Positions 1 through 7,625 are shown, numbered from the stretch's first letter. The stretch is DNA of 64,000 bases from Serratia quinivorans (GCF_946227985.1 NZ_CAMKGL010000001.1:744001-808000), one strand, 5' to 3'. Translations and numbers: made by a program. Notes: a model not told the origin generated them from the letters alone.

Positions 1-863
1 GTTACGGCCAGTGGGAATACAACGTTCAGGCCAACCACGACGAAGCGCAGGGTACTGCGGGCACCAAAACCCGTCTGGGCTTTGCTGGCCTGAAATTTGC
101 CGACTACGGTTCATTCGATTACGGCCGTAACTACGGTGTGGTGTACGACGCAGAAGCTTATACCGATATGCTGCCGGAATTCGGCGGTGACTCTTACAGC
201 TATACCGATAACTACATGACCGCACGTTCCAACGGCCTGGCAACCTACCGTAACCGTGATTTCTTCGGCCTGGTTGAAGGTCTGAGTGTCGCGTTGCAGT
301 ACCAGGGTAAAAACGACGGTGATGGCCGTAGCGTGACCAAGCAAAACGGCGATGGTTACGGCATGTCCCTGGATTATCAAGACATCGGCGGTTCTGGCAT
401 CGGTGTAGCGGCGGCGTTCTCTGACTCCAACCGCACCAGTGCGCAAAAAGAACTGGCTTACGGCAAAGGCGACAGCGCCACTGCCTGGACCACGGCAATT
501 AAGTATGATGCCAACCAGGTGTACCTGGCCGCCATGTACGCCGATACGCGTAACATGACGCCAATCAGCGGTAACGGCATTTCCGGCTTCGCCAACAAAA
601 CGCAAAACTTCGAAGTTGTGGCTCAGTATCAGTTTGAGAACGGTCTGCGTCCTTCCCTGGCCTACGTGCAGTCCAAAGGCAAGGATATCGAAGGGATTGG
701 TGATGTCGATCTGGTGAAATACGTGGAAGTGGGGGCGACTTACTACTTCAACAAAAACATGTACACCTACGTTGACTACAAAATCAACCAGTTGAACGAC
801 GATAACAAGCTGAAACTGAGCACCGACGATGTTGTGGCAGTGAACCTGACTTATCGCTTCTAA
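1..863 (+). CDS. OmpC/OmpF-type general porin, C-terminal part (5' end outside window)
   Basis: The reading frame is open from base 3 and ends at the TAA at 861-863, giving about 286 residues of a trimeric outer-membrane diffusion porin. What is seen: the constriction-loop signature PEFGGD followed by SYSYTDNYM, alternating amphipathic strands, aromatic girdles, and the C-terminal Tyr-Arg-Phe ending whose terminal Phe is the BAM recognition signal of the family. The signal peptide and first strands lie upstream of the window. A good intrinsic terminator follows 50 bases after the stop. Which paralogue it is (OmpC, OmpF or PhoE type) cannot be decided without the N-terminus and the upstream promoter. 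Confidence 0.93.
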   Translation, partial: YGQWEYNVQANHDEAQGTAGTKTRLGFAGLKFADYGSFDYGRNYGVVYDAEAYTDMLPEFGGDSYSYTDNYMTARSNGLATYRNRDFFGLVEGLSVALQYQGKNDGDGRSVTKQNGDGYGMSLDYQDIGGSGIGVAAAFSDSNRTSAQKELAYGKGDSATAWTTAIKYDANQVYLAAMYADTRNMTPISGNGISGFANKTQNFEVVAQYQFENGLRPSLAYVQSKGKDIEGIGDVDLVKYVEVGATYYFNKNMYTYVDYKINQLNDDNKLKLSTDDVVAVNLTYRF

Positions 864-912
864 GTTTCAAGACTATTACCTTCTTTCCTGTGTCGGGAAC
901 CAAAAGGTAAAC

Positions 913-938
913 AGGCAGAGCGTGAGCTCTGCCTTTTC
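913..938 (+). terminator. Intrinsic terminator of the porin gene
   Basis: A 7-bp perfect stem, GGCAGAG (914-920) with CTCTGCC (927-933), a 6-base loop and a TTTT tract at 934-937. Confidence 0.85.
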
Positions 939-951
939 TATTATTGGGCGG

Positions 952-1176
952 TTATCCTTTTGGGGCTTGCCCCATCACTTCAATTGCCGAGCGTAATGTG
1001 GCAAAGCGCTGCTGATTGGTCTCATGCTCAATCTCGTTAACCAGATGGGCCAAAATACTATTGCCGGAAATTTTTTTATTGAGATTGATCAGCTGGATCA
1101 CCGCACCGCCCACTACCAGGCTGACGTCGCGTAACAGGGCTTCATAATGTTCGTTTGAGGGGGTAGATCCGGGCAT
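952..1176 (-). CDS. YmgB/AriR-family small regulatory protein
   Basis: A 74-residue protein read from an ATG at 1174-1176 with a GGAG ribosome-binding site about 8 bases upstream. Its core, AVIQLINLNKKISGNSILAHL followed later by RSAIEVM, resembles the helical fold of E. coli YmgB/AriR (Pfam PF10798), a small dimeric protein tied to biofilm formation and acid resistance. It has no signal peptide or membrane segment. It converges on the porin gene. The assignment rests on remembered similarity; whether it shares AriR function is inference, as these families differ in partners. Confidence 0.7.
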   Translation of the reverse strand: MPGSTPSNEHYEALLRDVSLVVGGAVIQLINLNKKISGNSILAHLVNEIEHETNQQRFATLRSAIEVMGQAPKG

Positions 1177-1306
1177 GACGCCGTCTCCATATCGTTCGGG
1201 TGAAGCAATTTAGCAAACTGGCGGTATAAAGCATCGCCGGTATGGCACTTTTCCGGTGATTTCAGAAATTCCTCAAAGGAAAATAGCGGAAAAATTGTCC
1301 GAGATC

Positions 1307-1498
1307 TTACATCGGGGCATATTCGTTGGCAGGCAGCCAAAAACCATCAATAAAATCTTCAAACGGAAAACAACCGGCATGGCGCAGGTTCTGTTCTTTC
1401 ATGCTGATCAGACACTGGCGTTCATCGCGCAGTACGTCAACCACGATATCGGCGCAGCCACCCTCCAGATAACAGACAAACATCACCAAGGCGTACAT
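1307..1498 (-). CDS. yebW: YebW-family small protein (DUF1482)
   Basis: A 63-residue protein very close to E. coli YebW. It starts MYALVMFVCYLEGGC and ends in the conserved FPFEDFIDGFW and PANEY segments. Four cysteines are conserved, and the N-terminus is hydrophobic. The function is unknown in the family. The length matches the E. coli protein exactly. It is monocistronic, upstream of the AriR-like gene on the same strand with about 130 bases between. Overlapping ORFs on both strands here lack any family features and are not called. Confidence 0.85.
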   Translation of the reverse strand: MYALVMFVCYLEGGCADIVVDVLRDERQCLISMKEQNLRHAGCFPFEDFIDGFWLPANEYAPM

Positions 1499-1724
1499 CG
1501 TGTCACATGTCCTTCACCCATCCTTCCATAACCCTATTGTAGGTATAGTCGGTGATTGTTTCATCTTGGGTTCGTTGCAACCGGGCAGATCGGCAGCCCA
1601 AGCGGGCACTTTCGGATTACTCTAACCGCTTAATACCTCAGGGCCAATGGAATATCCCTCTTGCAGTGCTAAGCTTAACTAGCCTTAAGTCAATGCAACA
1701 TTGTAACCATCGAAAGGAGTGAAT

Positions 1725-2171
1725 ATGGGTTTGTTTAACTTCGTCAAAGAAGCGGGCGAAAAACTGTGGGACACAGTGACCGGCAATGCCACTGCTGAAG
1801 ACCAAAGCGCCAAGCTGAAGGATCACCTCAATAAAACCGGCTTGCCGGGTATCGACAAAGTTGATGTGCAGGTGGTTGACGGTAAAGCGGTGGTGACTGG
1901 GGATGCAGTCAGCCAGGAGTTGAAAGAGAAGATCCTGGTGGCCGTAGGTAATGTGGCCGGCATCAGCGGTGTGGAAGACAAGGTGTCGGTTGAACAGGCT
2001 GCAGCAGAAAGCCGCTTCTATACCGTGAAAAAGGGCGACACCCTGAGCGCAGTTTCGAAAGAAGTGTATGGTAACGCCAATCTGTACAACAAGATTTTCG
2101 AAGCGAACAAGCCAATGTTGTCCAGCCCGGACAAAATCTATCCAGGGCAGGTTCTGCGTATTCCGCAGTAA
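1725..2171 (+). CDS. kbp: Potassium-binding protein Kbp (YgaU): BON plus LysM domains
   Basis: A 148-residue cytoplasmic protein with an N-terminal BON domain (about residues 20-85, with [19 protein letters not shown]) and a C-terminal LysM domain (about 95-148, [20 protein letters not shown] to [10 protein letters not shown]). E. coli Kbp/YgaU, 149 residues, binds K+ and is induced by hyperosmotic and stationary-phase stress. I chose the ATG at 1725, preceded by AAGGAG at 1714-1719 with 5-base spacing, over an in-frame GTG at 1719 that overlaps this site. There is no signal peptide, as in E. coli. It is monocistronic and followed by a strong terminator. Confidence 0.95.
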   Translation: MGLFNFVKEAGEKLWDTVTGNATAEDQSAKLKDHLNKTGLPGIDKVDVQVVDGKAVVTGDAVSQELKEKILVAVGNVAGISGVEDKVSVEQAAAESRFYTVKKGDTLSAVSKEVYGNANLYNKIFEANKPMLSSPDKIYPGQVLRIPQ

Positions 2172-2189
2172 CGCTGGAGAATGATTGTC

Positions 2190-2216
2190 AGCCCGATCTT
2201 TGGTCGGGCTTTTTTA
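2190..2216 (+). terminator. Intrinsic terminator of kbp
   Basis: The stem AGCCCGA (2190-2196) pairs with TCGGGCT (2204-2210) and is followed directly by a run of T to about 2215. Confidence 0.9.
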
Positions 2217-2283
2217 CTTTATTTGGTATAAGTTAGGCTAATTATTTTTATTCGATAATAAGATTTTTGAATGCTAAGGGTTC

Positions 2284-2404
2284 TACGCTATCTCAGCCCT
2301 GGGTCAATGTTGACCCTCGACAGGAAAGTTGATAGCGTCTTGCCACTCTTGAGGTTTGAGCGGTATTGGCGCGGAATCTGACAAACCCGCAATAGCGGGC
2401 TTTT
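2284..2404 (+). ncRNA. Candidate structured RNA ending in an intrinsic terminator
   Basis: Between kbp and the next small ORF lies a gene-free stretch with nested pairing. The outer stem ACGCTATC (2285-2292) pairs with GATAGCGT (2331-2338). It encloses a perfect hairpin, GGGTCA (2301-2306) with TGACCC (2311-2316). A terminator, CCCGC-AATA-GCGGG, then CTTTT follows at 2386-2404. kbp already has its own terminator upstream, so the second one implies a separate transcript. No Rfam family is recognised by eye. It could instead be a leader or a degraded gene. Confidence 0.35.
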
Positions 2405-2456
2405 ATCAATCACCCCTCACAAAAACGTTAACGCGTGATGAGTTAAGATAGATTCT

Positions 2457-2597
2457 GTGAAACAACAACGTAATACCTCACAAGATAAAAACTACCGTGA
2501 AACTTTGGGCGATGCGCAATTTGCTGTCATTGTGCTGGCGATAGCGTCTTGCTCCCTGATCATCTTTACGCTGTCAGTCACGCTGTGGCTAACATGA
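2457..2597 (+). CDS. Hypothetical 46-residue single-span membrane protein
   Basis: Reads from a GTG at 2457 to a TGA at 2595-2597. The first 20 residues are polar (KQQRNTSQDKNYRETLGDA). They are followed by one clear transmembrane stretch of about 22 residues (FAVIVLAIASCSLIIFTLSV) and a short LTLWLT-type end. The ribosome-binding site is weak. Its TGA overlaps an ATG at 2594 in the frame of the next small membrane protein, the ATGA arrangement typical of coupled genes, which supports it. No family was recognised and the function is unknown. Confidence 0.45.
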   Translation: MKQQRNTSQDKNYRETLGDAQFAVIVLAIASCSLIIFTLSVTLWLT

Positions 2598-2620
2598 CGT
2601 CTTTCAATACAGGGGATAAA

Positions 2621-2785
2621 ATGGAGCACAATCTCCACGATGAAACCAAGCTGTTGGCCGTTATCGGCTTGCTGGTTTCCGTGTTGTTAGTGGTATCAAT
2701 ACTCTTTGGTGTGACTTACTTCTCCGATCTGAAGCATGCTCGCGAAGAAGTCGACATAAAGGGCTGCTATATCAAGTCGTCCTAG
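2621..2785 (+). CDS. Hypothetical 54-residue single-span membrane protein
   Basis: Begins MEHNLHDETKLLAVIGLL. One transmembrane segment (about residues 10-33) is followed by a charged tail containing KHAREEVDIKG. The ATG at 2621 is preceded by AGGGGAT. An in-frame ATG at 2594 overlaps the stop of the preceding small ORF and would add nine residues (MTSFNTGDK), so either start is possible. With its upstream neighbour it forms a likely two-gene unit of small inner-membrane proteins. No family was recognised. Confidence 0.6.
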   Translation: MEHNLHDETKLLAVIGLLVSVLLVVSILFGVTYFSDLKHAREEVDIKGCYIKSS

Positions 2786-2882
2786 TGCCAGGGCCTCACA
2801 GGTTGCGTTCTGGATGCCGGCTCATGCTAAGCTGGCATCCAGCTACTCACTCACCTGTGTGACGTTCTGGAGGCGTTTTATC

Positions 2883-3824
2883 ATGAGCAATTCCCGCCCA
2901 ACTCATTCTTCATCTTCCCGTGATTGTCCCGTGGTTGACGGTGTCCGTCAGATCCAACGTATTGCCGTACGCAACGCCGAAGTCGGCGGCATAGGGATTA
3001 ATCGTGCCTTGCCCACCCGTGAACGGCGCACCGTGGGAGCCTGGTGCTTTCTCGACCATGCCGGTCCTTCGGTATTCAGCGGTTCTTCGCAGGGGATGGA
3101 TGTTGGCCCGCACCCGCATATTGGTCTGCAGACCTTTACCTGGATGATTGAAGGGGAAGTGCTGCACCGTGACAGCCTGGGCAGTGAGCAGATTATACGC
3201 CCCGGGCAGGTCAATCTAATGACCGCAGGGCGGGGTATCACGCATACCGAGCAATCAACGGGAGAACAGCGGCGTTTGCATGCCGCGCAATTATGGATCG
3301 CCTTGCCTGCCGAACATGCCGATATAGCACCGCGTTTTGATCATTATCCTGATTTACCCTGTTGGGTCGATGAAGGGGTCAAACAGACTTTGTTGGTGGG
3401 GGAGTTTGAACAGTATCACTCTCCGGTGTTTACTTTTTCACCATTAATCGCCATTGATCTGGAATGGCAGGCCGATAGTTATTTGCAGTTGCCTCTGCGA
3501 GAGGATTTTGAAATAGGCTTTTTGCCCCTTATTGGTGCATTTGAGCTTAATGATGAAAATTTTTCACCCAATGAGTTTGCCTATTTAGGTAAGAATCTTA
3601 ACCGTATCGGGTTACATGCCAAGAAAGGAAGTCGGGGATTATTAATCGGCGGAGTCCCATTAAGCGAAGAGATTCTCATTTGGTGGAATTTTGTTGGGCA
3701 CAACAAGCAGGAGATTGCCCGTGCGCAGCATGACTGGGAGCAGGGGAATAGGCGTTTTCCCGATGTTGTTGGCTATTGTGGCCCGCGCATGGCCGCGCCC
3801 CGCCTGCCCTGGAGCGATGTTTGA
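2883..3824 (+). CDS. Pirin family protein (bicupin)
   Basis: A 313-residue pirin-type bicupin. The N-terminal cupin carries the signature HPHIGLQTFTWMIEGEV and then GRGITHTEQS, whose His and Glu residues bind the metal in characterised pirins (Fe in human pirin, quercetin dioxygenase activity in YhhW). The C-terminal cupin lies at about residues 175-280. The ATG at 2883 with GGAG about 10 bases upstream is preferred over extending the frame upstream. The gene stands alone between promoter-like AT-rich DNA and small genes. The substrate is not predictable. Confidence 0.9.
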   Translation: MSNSRPTHSSSSRDCPVVDGVRQIQRIAVRNAEVGGIGINRALPTRERRTVGAWCFLDHAGPSVFSGSSQGMDVGPHPHIGLQTFTWMIEGEVLHRDSLGSEQIIRPGQVNLMTAGRGITHTEQSTGEQRRLHAAQLWIALPAEHADIAPRFDHYPDLPCWVDEGVKQTLLVGEFEQYHSPVFTFSPLIAIDLEWQADSYLQLPLREDFEIGFLPLIGAFELNDENFSPNEFAYLGKNLNRIGLHAKKGSRGLLIGGVPLSEEILIWWNFVGHNKQEIARAQHDWEQGNRRFPDVVGYCGPRMAAPRLPWSDV

Positions 3825-4030
3825 TATCATCAGGCTATAACAAACTAATGGTTTTATTCATTTCGCTCTATTAACGTTAAATTAATGTGATCGAAATTCC
3901 ATGTTTGGGCGTAAATATAGTTTATCTGGTAAATAGTGATCTGGCGCAAATAAAAGGTCGGAGCAGTGGATTAAGATTAATTCCAAGAAGTGATGTTGTC
4001 CACCGCTAGTCAGAAGCCTGTGAGGTCATT

Positions 4031-4132
4031 ATGAGCCAAGTACTCTATCGTGCAAGATTATCCCATGTTGTTATTGCAACGGCGGCTTTTTGGATCTCGA
4101 TCGCAGCGATGCTGGTTGTTGTGCTTAACTAA
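4031..4132 (+). CDS. Small 33-residue membrane protein
   Basis: The complete ORF runs from ATG 4031 to TAA 4130-4132, with TGAGG at 4021-4025 as ribosome-binding site. It has a short basic start (MSQVLYRARLSHV) and one hydrophobic helix ending at Asn33. The gene has a strong terminator 20 bases downstream and AT-rich promoter-like DNA upstream, so it looks like an independent unit. It is in the size class of YnhF-type enterobacterial small membrane proteins, but I cannot assign it to a named family. Confidence 0.65.
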   Translation: MSQVLYRARLSHVVIATAAFWISIAAMLVVVLN

Positions 4133-4152
4133 CTCTGAATGATTATCCAATA

Positions 4153-4175
4153 AACCCGCCATGGCGGGTTTTTTT
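4153..4175 (+). terminator. Intrinsic terminator of the 33-residue protein gene
   Basis: AACCCGCC (4153-4160) pairs with GGCGGGTT (4163-4170), followed by a 7-T tract. Confidence 0.9.
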
Positions 4176-4251
4176 ATGTCTGTATATTCGCAATATTCAG
4201 ACTGTGGTTATACTTGTTAAACCTAATACCTGATTAACCCTGTAAAATAAA

Positions 4252-4605
4252 ATGATAATTATTTCTAATATAATTGTACTGCTAATCGCCGCGATTCATC
4301 TGTATATCCTGATCCTTGAAATGTTCCTTTGGCAGCAACCCACCGGCAGACGAGTGTTCGCCACTACCGCCGAGTTTGCCGCGGCAACGCGGGTGTTGGC
4401 GGCTAATCAGGGGTTATATAACGGTTTTCTGGCGGCAGGACTGGCATGGGGCGTCTGGCGAGACGAACCTGCGGTGCAGCTATTTTTCCTTGGCTGTGTG
4501 CTGGTGGCGGGTGTGTTTGGCGGGCTGACGGCCAGCCGTAAAATTCTCAGGGTACAGGCGTTGCCCGCGTTGATTGGTCTGGTAGCGGTACTGTGGACGC
4601 ATTAG
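4252..4605 (+). CDS. DUF1304 family membrane protein
   Basis: A 117-residue integral membrane protein with four hydrophobic segments. Family marks include an N-terminal helix rich in Ile, the IHLYILILEMFLW segment, and ATRVLAANQGLYNGFLAAGL. DUF1304 proteins (Pfam PF06993) have no established function. The ATG at 4252 has only a poor ribosome-binding site, but no better start is available. The gene converges on an AraC-family regulator with a GC-rich hairpin (about 4603-4628) between the two genes. Confidence 0.85.
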   Translation: MIIISNIIVLLIAAIHLYILILEMFLWQQPTGRRVFATTAEFAAATRVLAANQGLYNGFLAAGLAWGVWRDEPAVQLFFLGCVLVAGVFGGLTASRKILRVQALPALIGLVAVLWTH

Positions 4606-4634
4606 CCCGCCGTTAGCGGCGGCGGGAAAGTCGG

Positions 4635-5021
4635 TCAGGCGGTCTTTTGATGAATGACGTGCAGCGGTGGGGCGATATGCAGATCCACGCTTAAATCCTG
4701 ACGAAAATCATAAGGCGTGATATCGAAGCGCTTTCTGAACATATAAGTGAAATGTGACTGTGAGCCGAAACCAAAATCCAGGGCGATGTCGAAAATAGAG
4801 GCGTCACTGCTTCGCAACTGGTAAACCGCACCGGCCAGCCTGCGTTCGCGGATGTACTTGCCCAGCGAAATCCCGGTCGCTTCTTTGAACAACTTCTGCA
4901 TGTGCCACAGAGAGTAGCCGGAATACTCGGCTAACTCTTCGAGATGGATCACTCTTCCAAGGTGAGTTTCGACCCATTTACTGAGGGCGCAGACTAATGA
5001 GAGGTGGTGTTCTTGTATCAT
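4635..5021 (-). CDS. AraC/XylS-family regulator of the MarA/SoxS size class
   Basis: A 128-residue protein made almost only of an AraC DNA-binding domain. The first helix-turn-helix is around HLEELAEYSGYSLWHMQKLF and the second around IFDIALDFGFGSQSHFTYMF, followed by the RKRFDITPYDFRQ tail. It lacks a sensory domain, as do MarA, SoxS, Rob-N and RamA, so it probably acts through changes in its own level. I prefer the ATG at 5021. A GTG at 5063 would add 14 residues (MYTSAL) without a better ribosome-binding site. Which mar/sox-type regulator it is cannot be fixed by eye. Confidence 0.85.
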   Translation of the reverse strand: MIQEHHLSLVCALSKWVETHLGRVIHLEELAEYSGYSLWHMQKLFKEATGISLGKYIRERRLAGAVYQLRSSDASIFDIALDFGFGSQSHFTYMFRKRFDITPYDFRQDLSVDLHIAPPLHVIHQKTA

Positions 5022-5266
5022 CAGTGCGTCTGTGTGAGATCTACATAGGGCTGAAGTATACACAACTTGCCGCCCTGGACAAAAAAGCCGCCGACATCAG
5101 GGAGAAATTATTCGGAAAAACCATCGTCAGGTGGCTTGTCATTCGAAAGGAAAAACGGCTAATCTGGGATTGCCCGCTGCCGCTGATACCGAAGTGGGCC
5201 AGGTCGCAAAAAATAACAGCCTAAGCAGAGTCAGCCGTGACAATTCAGCGTTGATGGGGTGATCGC

Positions 5267-5380
5267 ATGTTAATGACAGTGATTATTACTCTGGTTGTAA
5301 TTGTAGGTGTAGCCGCTTTTATGGTGACACCGGTGATGAGAATGAATAATGCGGAAGGTGTGGGAGGTGAAGAGCCGTGA
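5267..5380 (+). CDS. Hypothetical 37-residue membrane protein
   Basis: The complete ORF has GGGGTG at 5256-5261 ahead of the ATG at 5267. One hydrophobic helix (MTVIITLVVIVGVAAFMV) is followed by a short tail ending GGEEP. A terminator follows 45 bases after the stop. The size, helix and local signals make translation plausible. No family was recognised. Confidence 0.5.
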   Translation: MLMTVIITLVVIVGVAAFMVTPVMRMNNAEGVGGEEP

Positions 5381-5425
5381 AATCAGGGCAGAATATGACC
5401 CCAAAAGGGGACTGACAGACTACCG

Positions 5426-5460
5426 AAAAAGCCTGGGCAATCAGTGACCCGGGCTTTTTA
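5426..5460. terminator. Bidirectional terminator between the 37-residue ORF and yccJ
   Basis: AAAAAGCCTGGG pairs with CCCGGGCTTTTT (one G-U pair), with A-tract and T-tract on opposite sides, so it can serve both converging genes. Confidence 0.8.
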
Positions 5461-5478
5461 TTGGTGAGCGTTTGCCGA

Positions 5479-5691
5479 TCAGACGTTTTTCCGCTCCACG
5501 GTTTCTTCGCCCCAGTACAGCTGGTCGGCGCTGGTTTTGGCAAACGCCATTTGCAACGCTTCGTCACTACCTTCTTCCCAGATTTTTTGTGCCAGAACTT
5601 CGTCATTTTTCGCCAGTTCAAAAATAGCCTCGGCGATCTCAACCGAGGTCTCACGCACGGTAGCCCAGGATTTCACATTGTGGTTTGCCAT
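5479..5691 (-). CDS. yccJ: YccJ family protein
   Basis: A 70-residue soluble protein with the hallmark middle [25 protein letters not shown] and the C-terminal [10 protein letters not shown], nearly identical to the end of E. coli YccJ. The function is unknown. In E. coli yccJ follows wrbA, but here it stands alone. The ribosome-binding site is AGGAGA just upstream of the ATG (minus strand). Confidence 0.88.
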   Translation of the reverse strand: MANHNVKSWATVRETSVEIAEAIFELAKNDEVLAQKIWEEGSDEALQMAFAKTSADQLYWGEETVERKNV

Positions 5692-5892
5692 AACTTTCTC
5701 CTGTTGGGGTGTGGCTGCGGGATACGCCGAAATGCGCGCCGCTCAAGCCCCAAGTATAGGTCAATTCAGTCGGGTGTTTTGACGGCCAATGCGCAATAAC
5801 GTTGAAAATTCAGCGCCAAACGGCCAGGGGGCAGCAAAGCGTCAGTCGGCATGCTATTGTGTGCGGCGTCTGAATTAAGAAGGAAAGATATT

Positions 5893-6132
5893 ATGTCCGA
5901 CATGCTGAGCAACGATCAGGAATTGGCTTCCGACCTGGTTGCCTGCCAATTGGTGATCAAACAGATCCTGGATGTTATCGATGTAATCGCACCCACCGAG
6001 GTGCGGGACAAGATGGCCAGCCAGTTGAAAAGCATCGATTTTACCACTCACCCAGCCGGTGCCGATCCCGTGACCCGGCGGGCGATTGAAAAAGCGATCG
6101 CGCTGATTGAAATGAAGTTTACCCGCAACTGA
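5893..6132 (+). CDS. yecJ: YecJ family protein (DUF2766)
   Basis: A 79-residue soluble protein matching E. coli YecJ along most of its length: [39 protein letters not shown], then AIALIEMKF. The ATG at 5893 has AAGGAA about 10 bases upstream. An upstream in-frame extension to 5851 lacks homology. The function is unknown. It converges on yobH across about 40 bases that contain an imperfect hairpin. Confidence 0.88.
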   Translation: MSDMLSNDQELASDLVACQLVIKQILDVIDVIAPTEVRDKMASQLKSIDFTTHPAGADPVTRRAIEKAIALIEMKFTRN

Positions 6133-6171
6133 GGGGAAACCGCCGCTGAGCGACGGTTTGGGCGGTGGTGA

Positions 6172-6405
6172 TTAATCCACCACCGTTTCGACTTTCTTGA
6201 ACAGCGGGCAGTCGGCAACGCCAATCAGGCCGTTGTCACCATGCAGATACTGGGCTATCACCAGGTTGCGTGCCGTCATGTACTTACACTGCAATCCCAA
6301 CCCACCGACGTTTTTATTGCTGCCGACCAATACGCCATATCCCGAGAACAGAAACGCGCCGTAAACTACCGCCAGCAGAACCGCCCATTTAATCAGCTTA
6401 CCCAT
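6172..6405 (-). CDS. yobH: YobH family protein
   Basis: A 77-residue protein with an N-terminal hydrophobic helix (signal anchor), then SGYGVLVGS, LGLQCKYMTARN and the C-terminal ADCPLFKK segment, as in E. coli YobH. Two cysteines are conserved and the C-terminal part is predicted periplasmic. The function is unknown. In E. coli yobH also lies beside mgrB; here the two genes are divergent with a 160-base control region between them. Confidence 0.88.
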   Translation of the reverse strand: MGKLIKWAVLLAVVYGAFLFSGYGVLVGSNKNVGGLGLQCKYMTARNLVIAQYLHGDNGLIGVADCPLFKKVETVVD

Positions 6406-6509
6406 TGTGACTCCTTGTTATTTATCTTCGTTGCGATATAGCCATGCGGAAGAACGGGCCGCAATGGTAACAATCTGAAAAGTGGTTCTGGCGCTGGTTT
6501 CTAAACGAC

Positions 6510-6544
6510 AGGTTAAAGTTCGTTTAAGTTGGCTGTGATACATT
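6510..6544 (+). promoter_or_regulatory. Candidate PhoP box and promoter of mgrB
   Basis: AGGTTA (6510-6515) and CGTTTA (6521-6526) are direct hexamers with an 11-base period, close to the PhoP consensus of two (T/G)GTTTA half sites. They are followed 12 bases later by TACATT (6539-6544) as a -10 element. mgrB is a known PhoP target in enterobacteria; the site itself is by eye. Confidence 0.6.
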
Positions 6545-6567
6545 CCGAATAAATTATCAAGATAACA

Positions 6568-6726
6568 ATGAGGCTGCTAAATTTGTTGCGGAAAAAAATC
6601 CTCGTGATAATAGCCTTCCTTGCTGCCTGCCTGTTCTTTTATCTGTTGGCGCTGGATAGTTATTGCGATGCGGGGGGCACATTTGCGTTGGGCGTTTGCT
6701 CCGTCACCCGTTTCGTTCCCTGGTGA
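6568..6726 (+). CDS. mgrB: PhoQ feedback inhibitor MgrB
   Basis: A 52-residue ORF with a short basic cytoplasmic start (MRLLNLLRKK), one transmembrane helix (residues 11-29) and a periplasmic tail. The tail carries the two conserved cysteines (Cys33, Cys44) and the family ending TRFVPW; E. coli MgrB ends NQFIPW. MgrB binds the PhoQ sensor kinase and damps PhoPQ signalling. Loss of MgrB in Klebsiella causes polymyxin resistance, while Serratia is intrinsically resistant. It is followed by yebO, as in E. coli. Confidence 0.9.
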   Translation: MRLLNLLRKKILVIIAFLAACLFFYLLALDSYCDAGGTFALGVCSVTRFVPW

Positions 6727-6825
6727 GTTGCGTAGCGGTACGTAACAATTTTCTATCAAGATGTTCGTGCCGGTGCCCGGAGTGCTAAGATGTCCGCCTG
6801 TTTTTAGCAGTAGATAGGGTTGTCC

Positions 6826-7098
6826 ATGTACGATTTAGGTTTTGGTCAAAATAGCCTGGTGTCACTGGTTGTCGCCGTGTTGGCACTGCTGGTGGGATTA
6901 TGGATCTGGTTCCTGGTGAATCGCGCCAGTGTGCGAGCCAATGAGCAGATTCGCCTGCTGCAGGAAATTGCCGAGCAGCAGCGTCAACAAACCGCATTAT
7001 TGAAAAGCCTGGCGCAAAGCGCGCGCGGCGATAGCGTAACGGACGATGACGATCTCAGCCCGACGCTGGATTTCAAAGGTTTTATCCCCGAGCGTTAA
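6826..7098 (+). CDS. yebO: YebO family membrane protein
   Basis: A 90-residue protein with one N-terminal transmembrane helix (about residues 10-30) followed by FLVNRASVRANEQIRLL, the strongest match to E. coli YebO, then a Gln-rich coiled-coil segment and an acidic tail ending PER. The ATG at 6826 is chosen over a TTG at 6820. It lies 100 bases after mgrB on the same strand. The function is unknown. Confidence 0.88.
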   Translation: MYDLGFGQNSLVSLVVAVLALLVGLWIWFLVNRASVRANEQIRLLQEIAEQQRQQTALLKSLAQSARGDSVTDDDDLSPTLDFKGFIPER

Positions 7099-7111
7099 TC
7101 AAACTTTCTGC

Positions 7112-7136
7112 CGGGTGGCGTTGCCACCCGCGTTGT
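7112..7136 (+). terminator. Probable terminator of mgrB-yebO
   Basis: CGGGTGGC (7112-7119) and GCCACCCG (7123-7130) form an 8-bp perfect stem with a 3-base loop. The following tract is weak (CGTTGTT). Confidence 0.55.
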
Positions 7137-7243
7137 TCCGAAAAACATTAGTATAGATAATATGAAAAGCCATCCCATTGTCATAAATCTGTCGTATTGG
7201 CGTCGTAATGTAGCGCCAACTCTACGAAAGATGGATAAAGCCG

Positions 7244-7558
7244 ATGATTAAATGGTATGAAGAAAGCGACGCCGAAGTGAACCGCAGCATTGCGCTGATC
7301 ACCGGAGAAAATCCGGACAAGTGGTATCCTTACGGCGGCGTGAAAGGTAAAGATTATTGCAAGAACCCCTCCGATGCCTGGCCGATTATCTGCGCCAATA
7401 AAATCAGTCTGAATGCCGACACCCAAAGCGATAGCTCGCAGTGGCAGGCACGCATGAGCACCCAGCGTGGCGAGTGGCAGGCAGATTGCAGCAGCCCACT
7501 GCGCGCGGCAATGATCTGTTTCCTGCTGAGCCAGCAAACGAACGAAATGGTCCGTTGA
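7244..7558 (+). CDS. NinX-like DUF2591 family protein
   Basis: A 104-residue protein with the family core NPSDAWPIICANKISL and, near the end, SPLRAAMICFLL. This pattern is typical of DUF2591 (Pfam PF10765), best known from lambdoid phage NinX proteins and their chromosomal relatives. The function is unknown. No other phage genes except the adjacent DUF4060 ORF are near. It probably descends from a phage or was exchanged with one, but the codon use looks ordinary. Confidence 0.75.
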   Translation: MIKWYEESDAEVNRSIALITGENPDKWYPYGGVKGKDYCKNPSDAWPIICANKISLNADTQSDSSQWQARMSTQRGEWQADCSSPLRAAMICFLLSQQTNEMVR

Positions 7559-7625
7559 AACACCAGAATTACTGATGACTTTCCCTTTTTATGACAACAG
7601 AACTTGTCTCTGGCGGAGCCTGTTT

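Noticed and set aside
1256-1531. 91-codon plus-strand ORF opposite yebW
   Set aside because: The minus-strand YebW family match is decisive.
3886-3907. CRP-like half site (TGTGA near 3886) in the spacer before the 33-residue ORF
   Set aside because: Only one half matches; the other is too degenerate to call.
4997-5224. 75-codon ORF overlapping the AraC-type gene start
   Set aside because: It runs through the regulator's own 5' end and promoter, and shows no conserved features.
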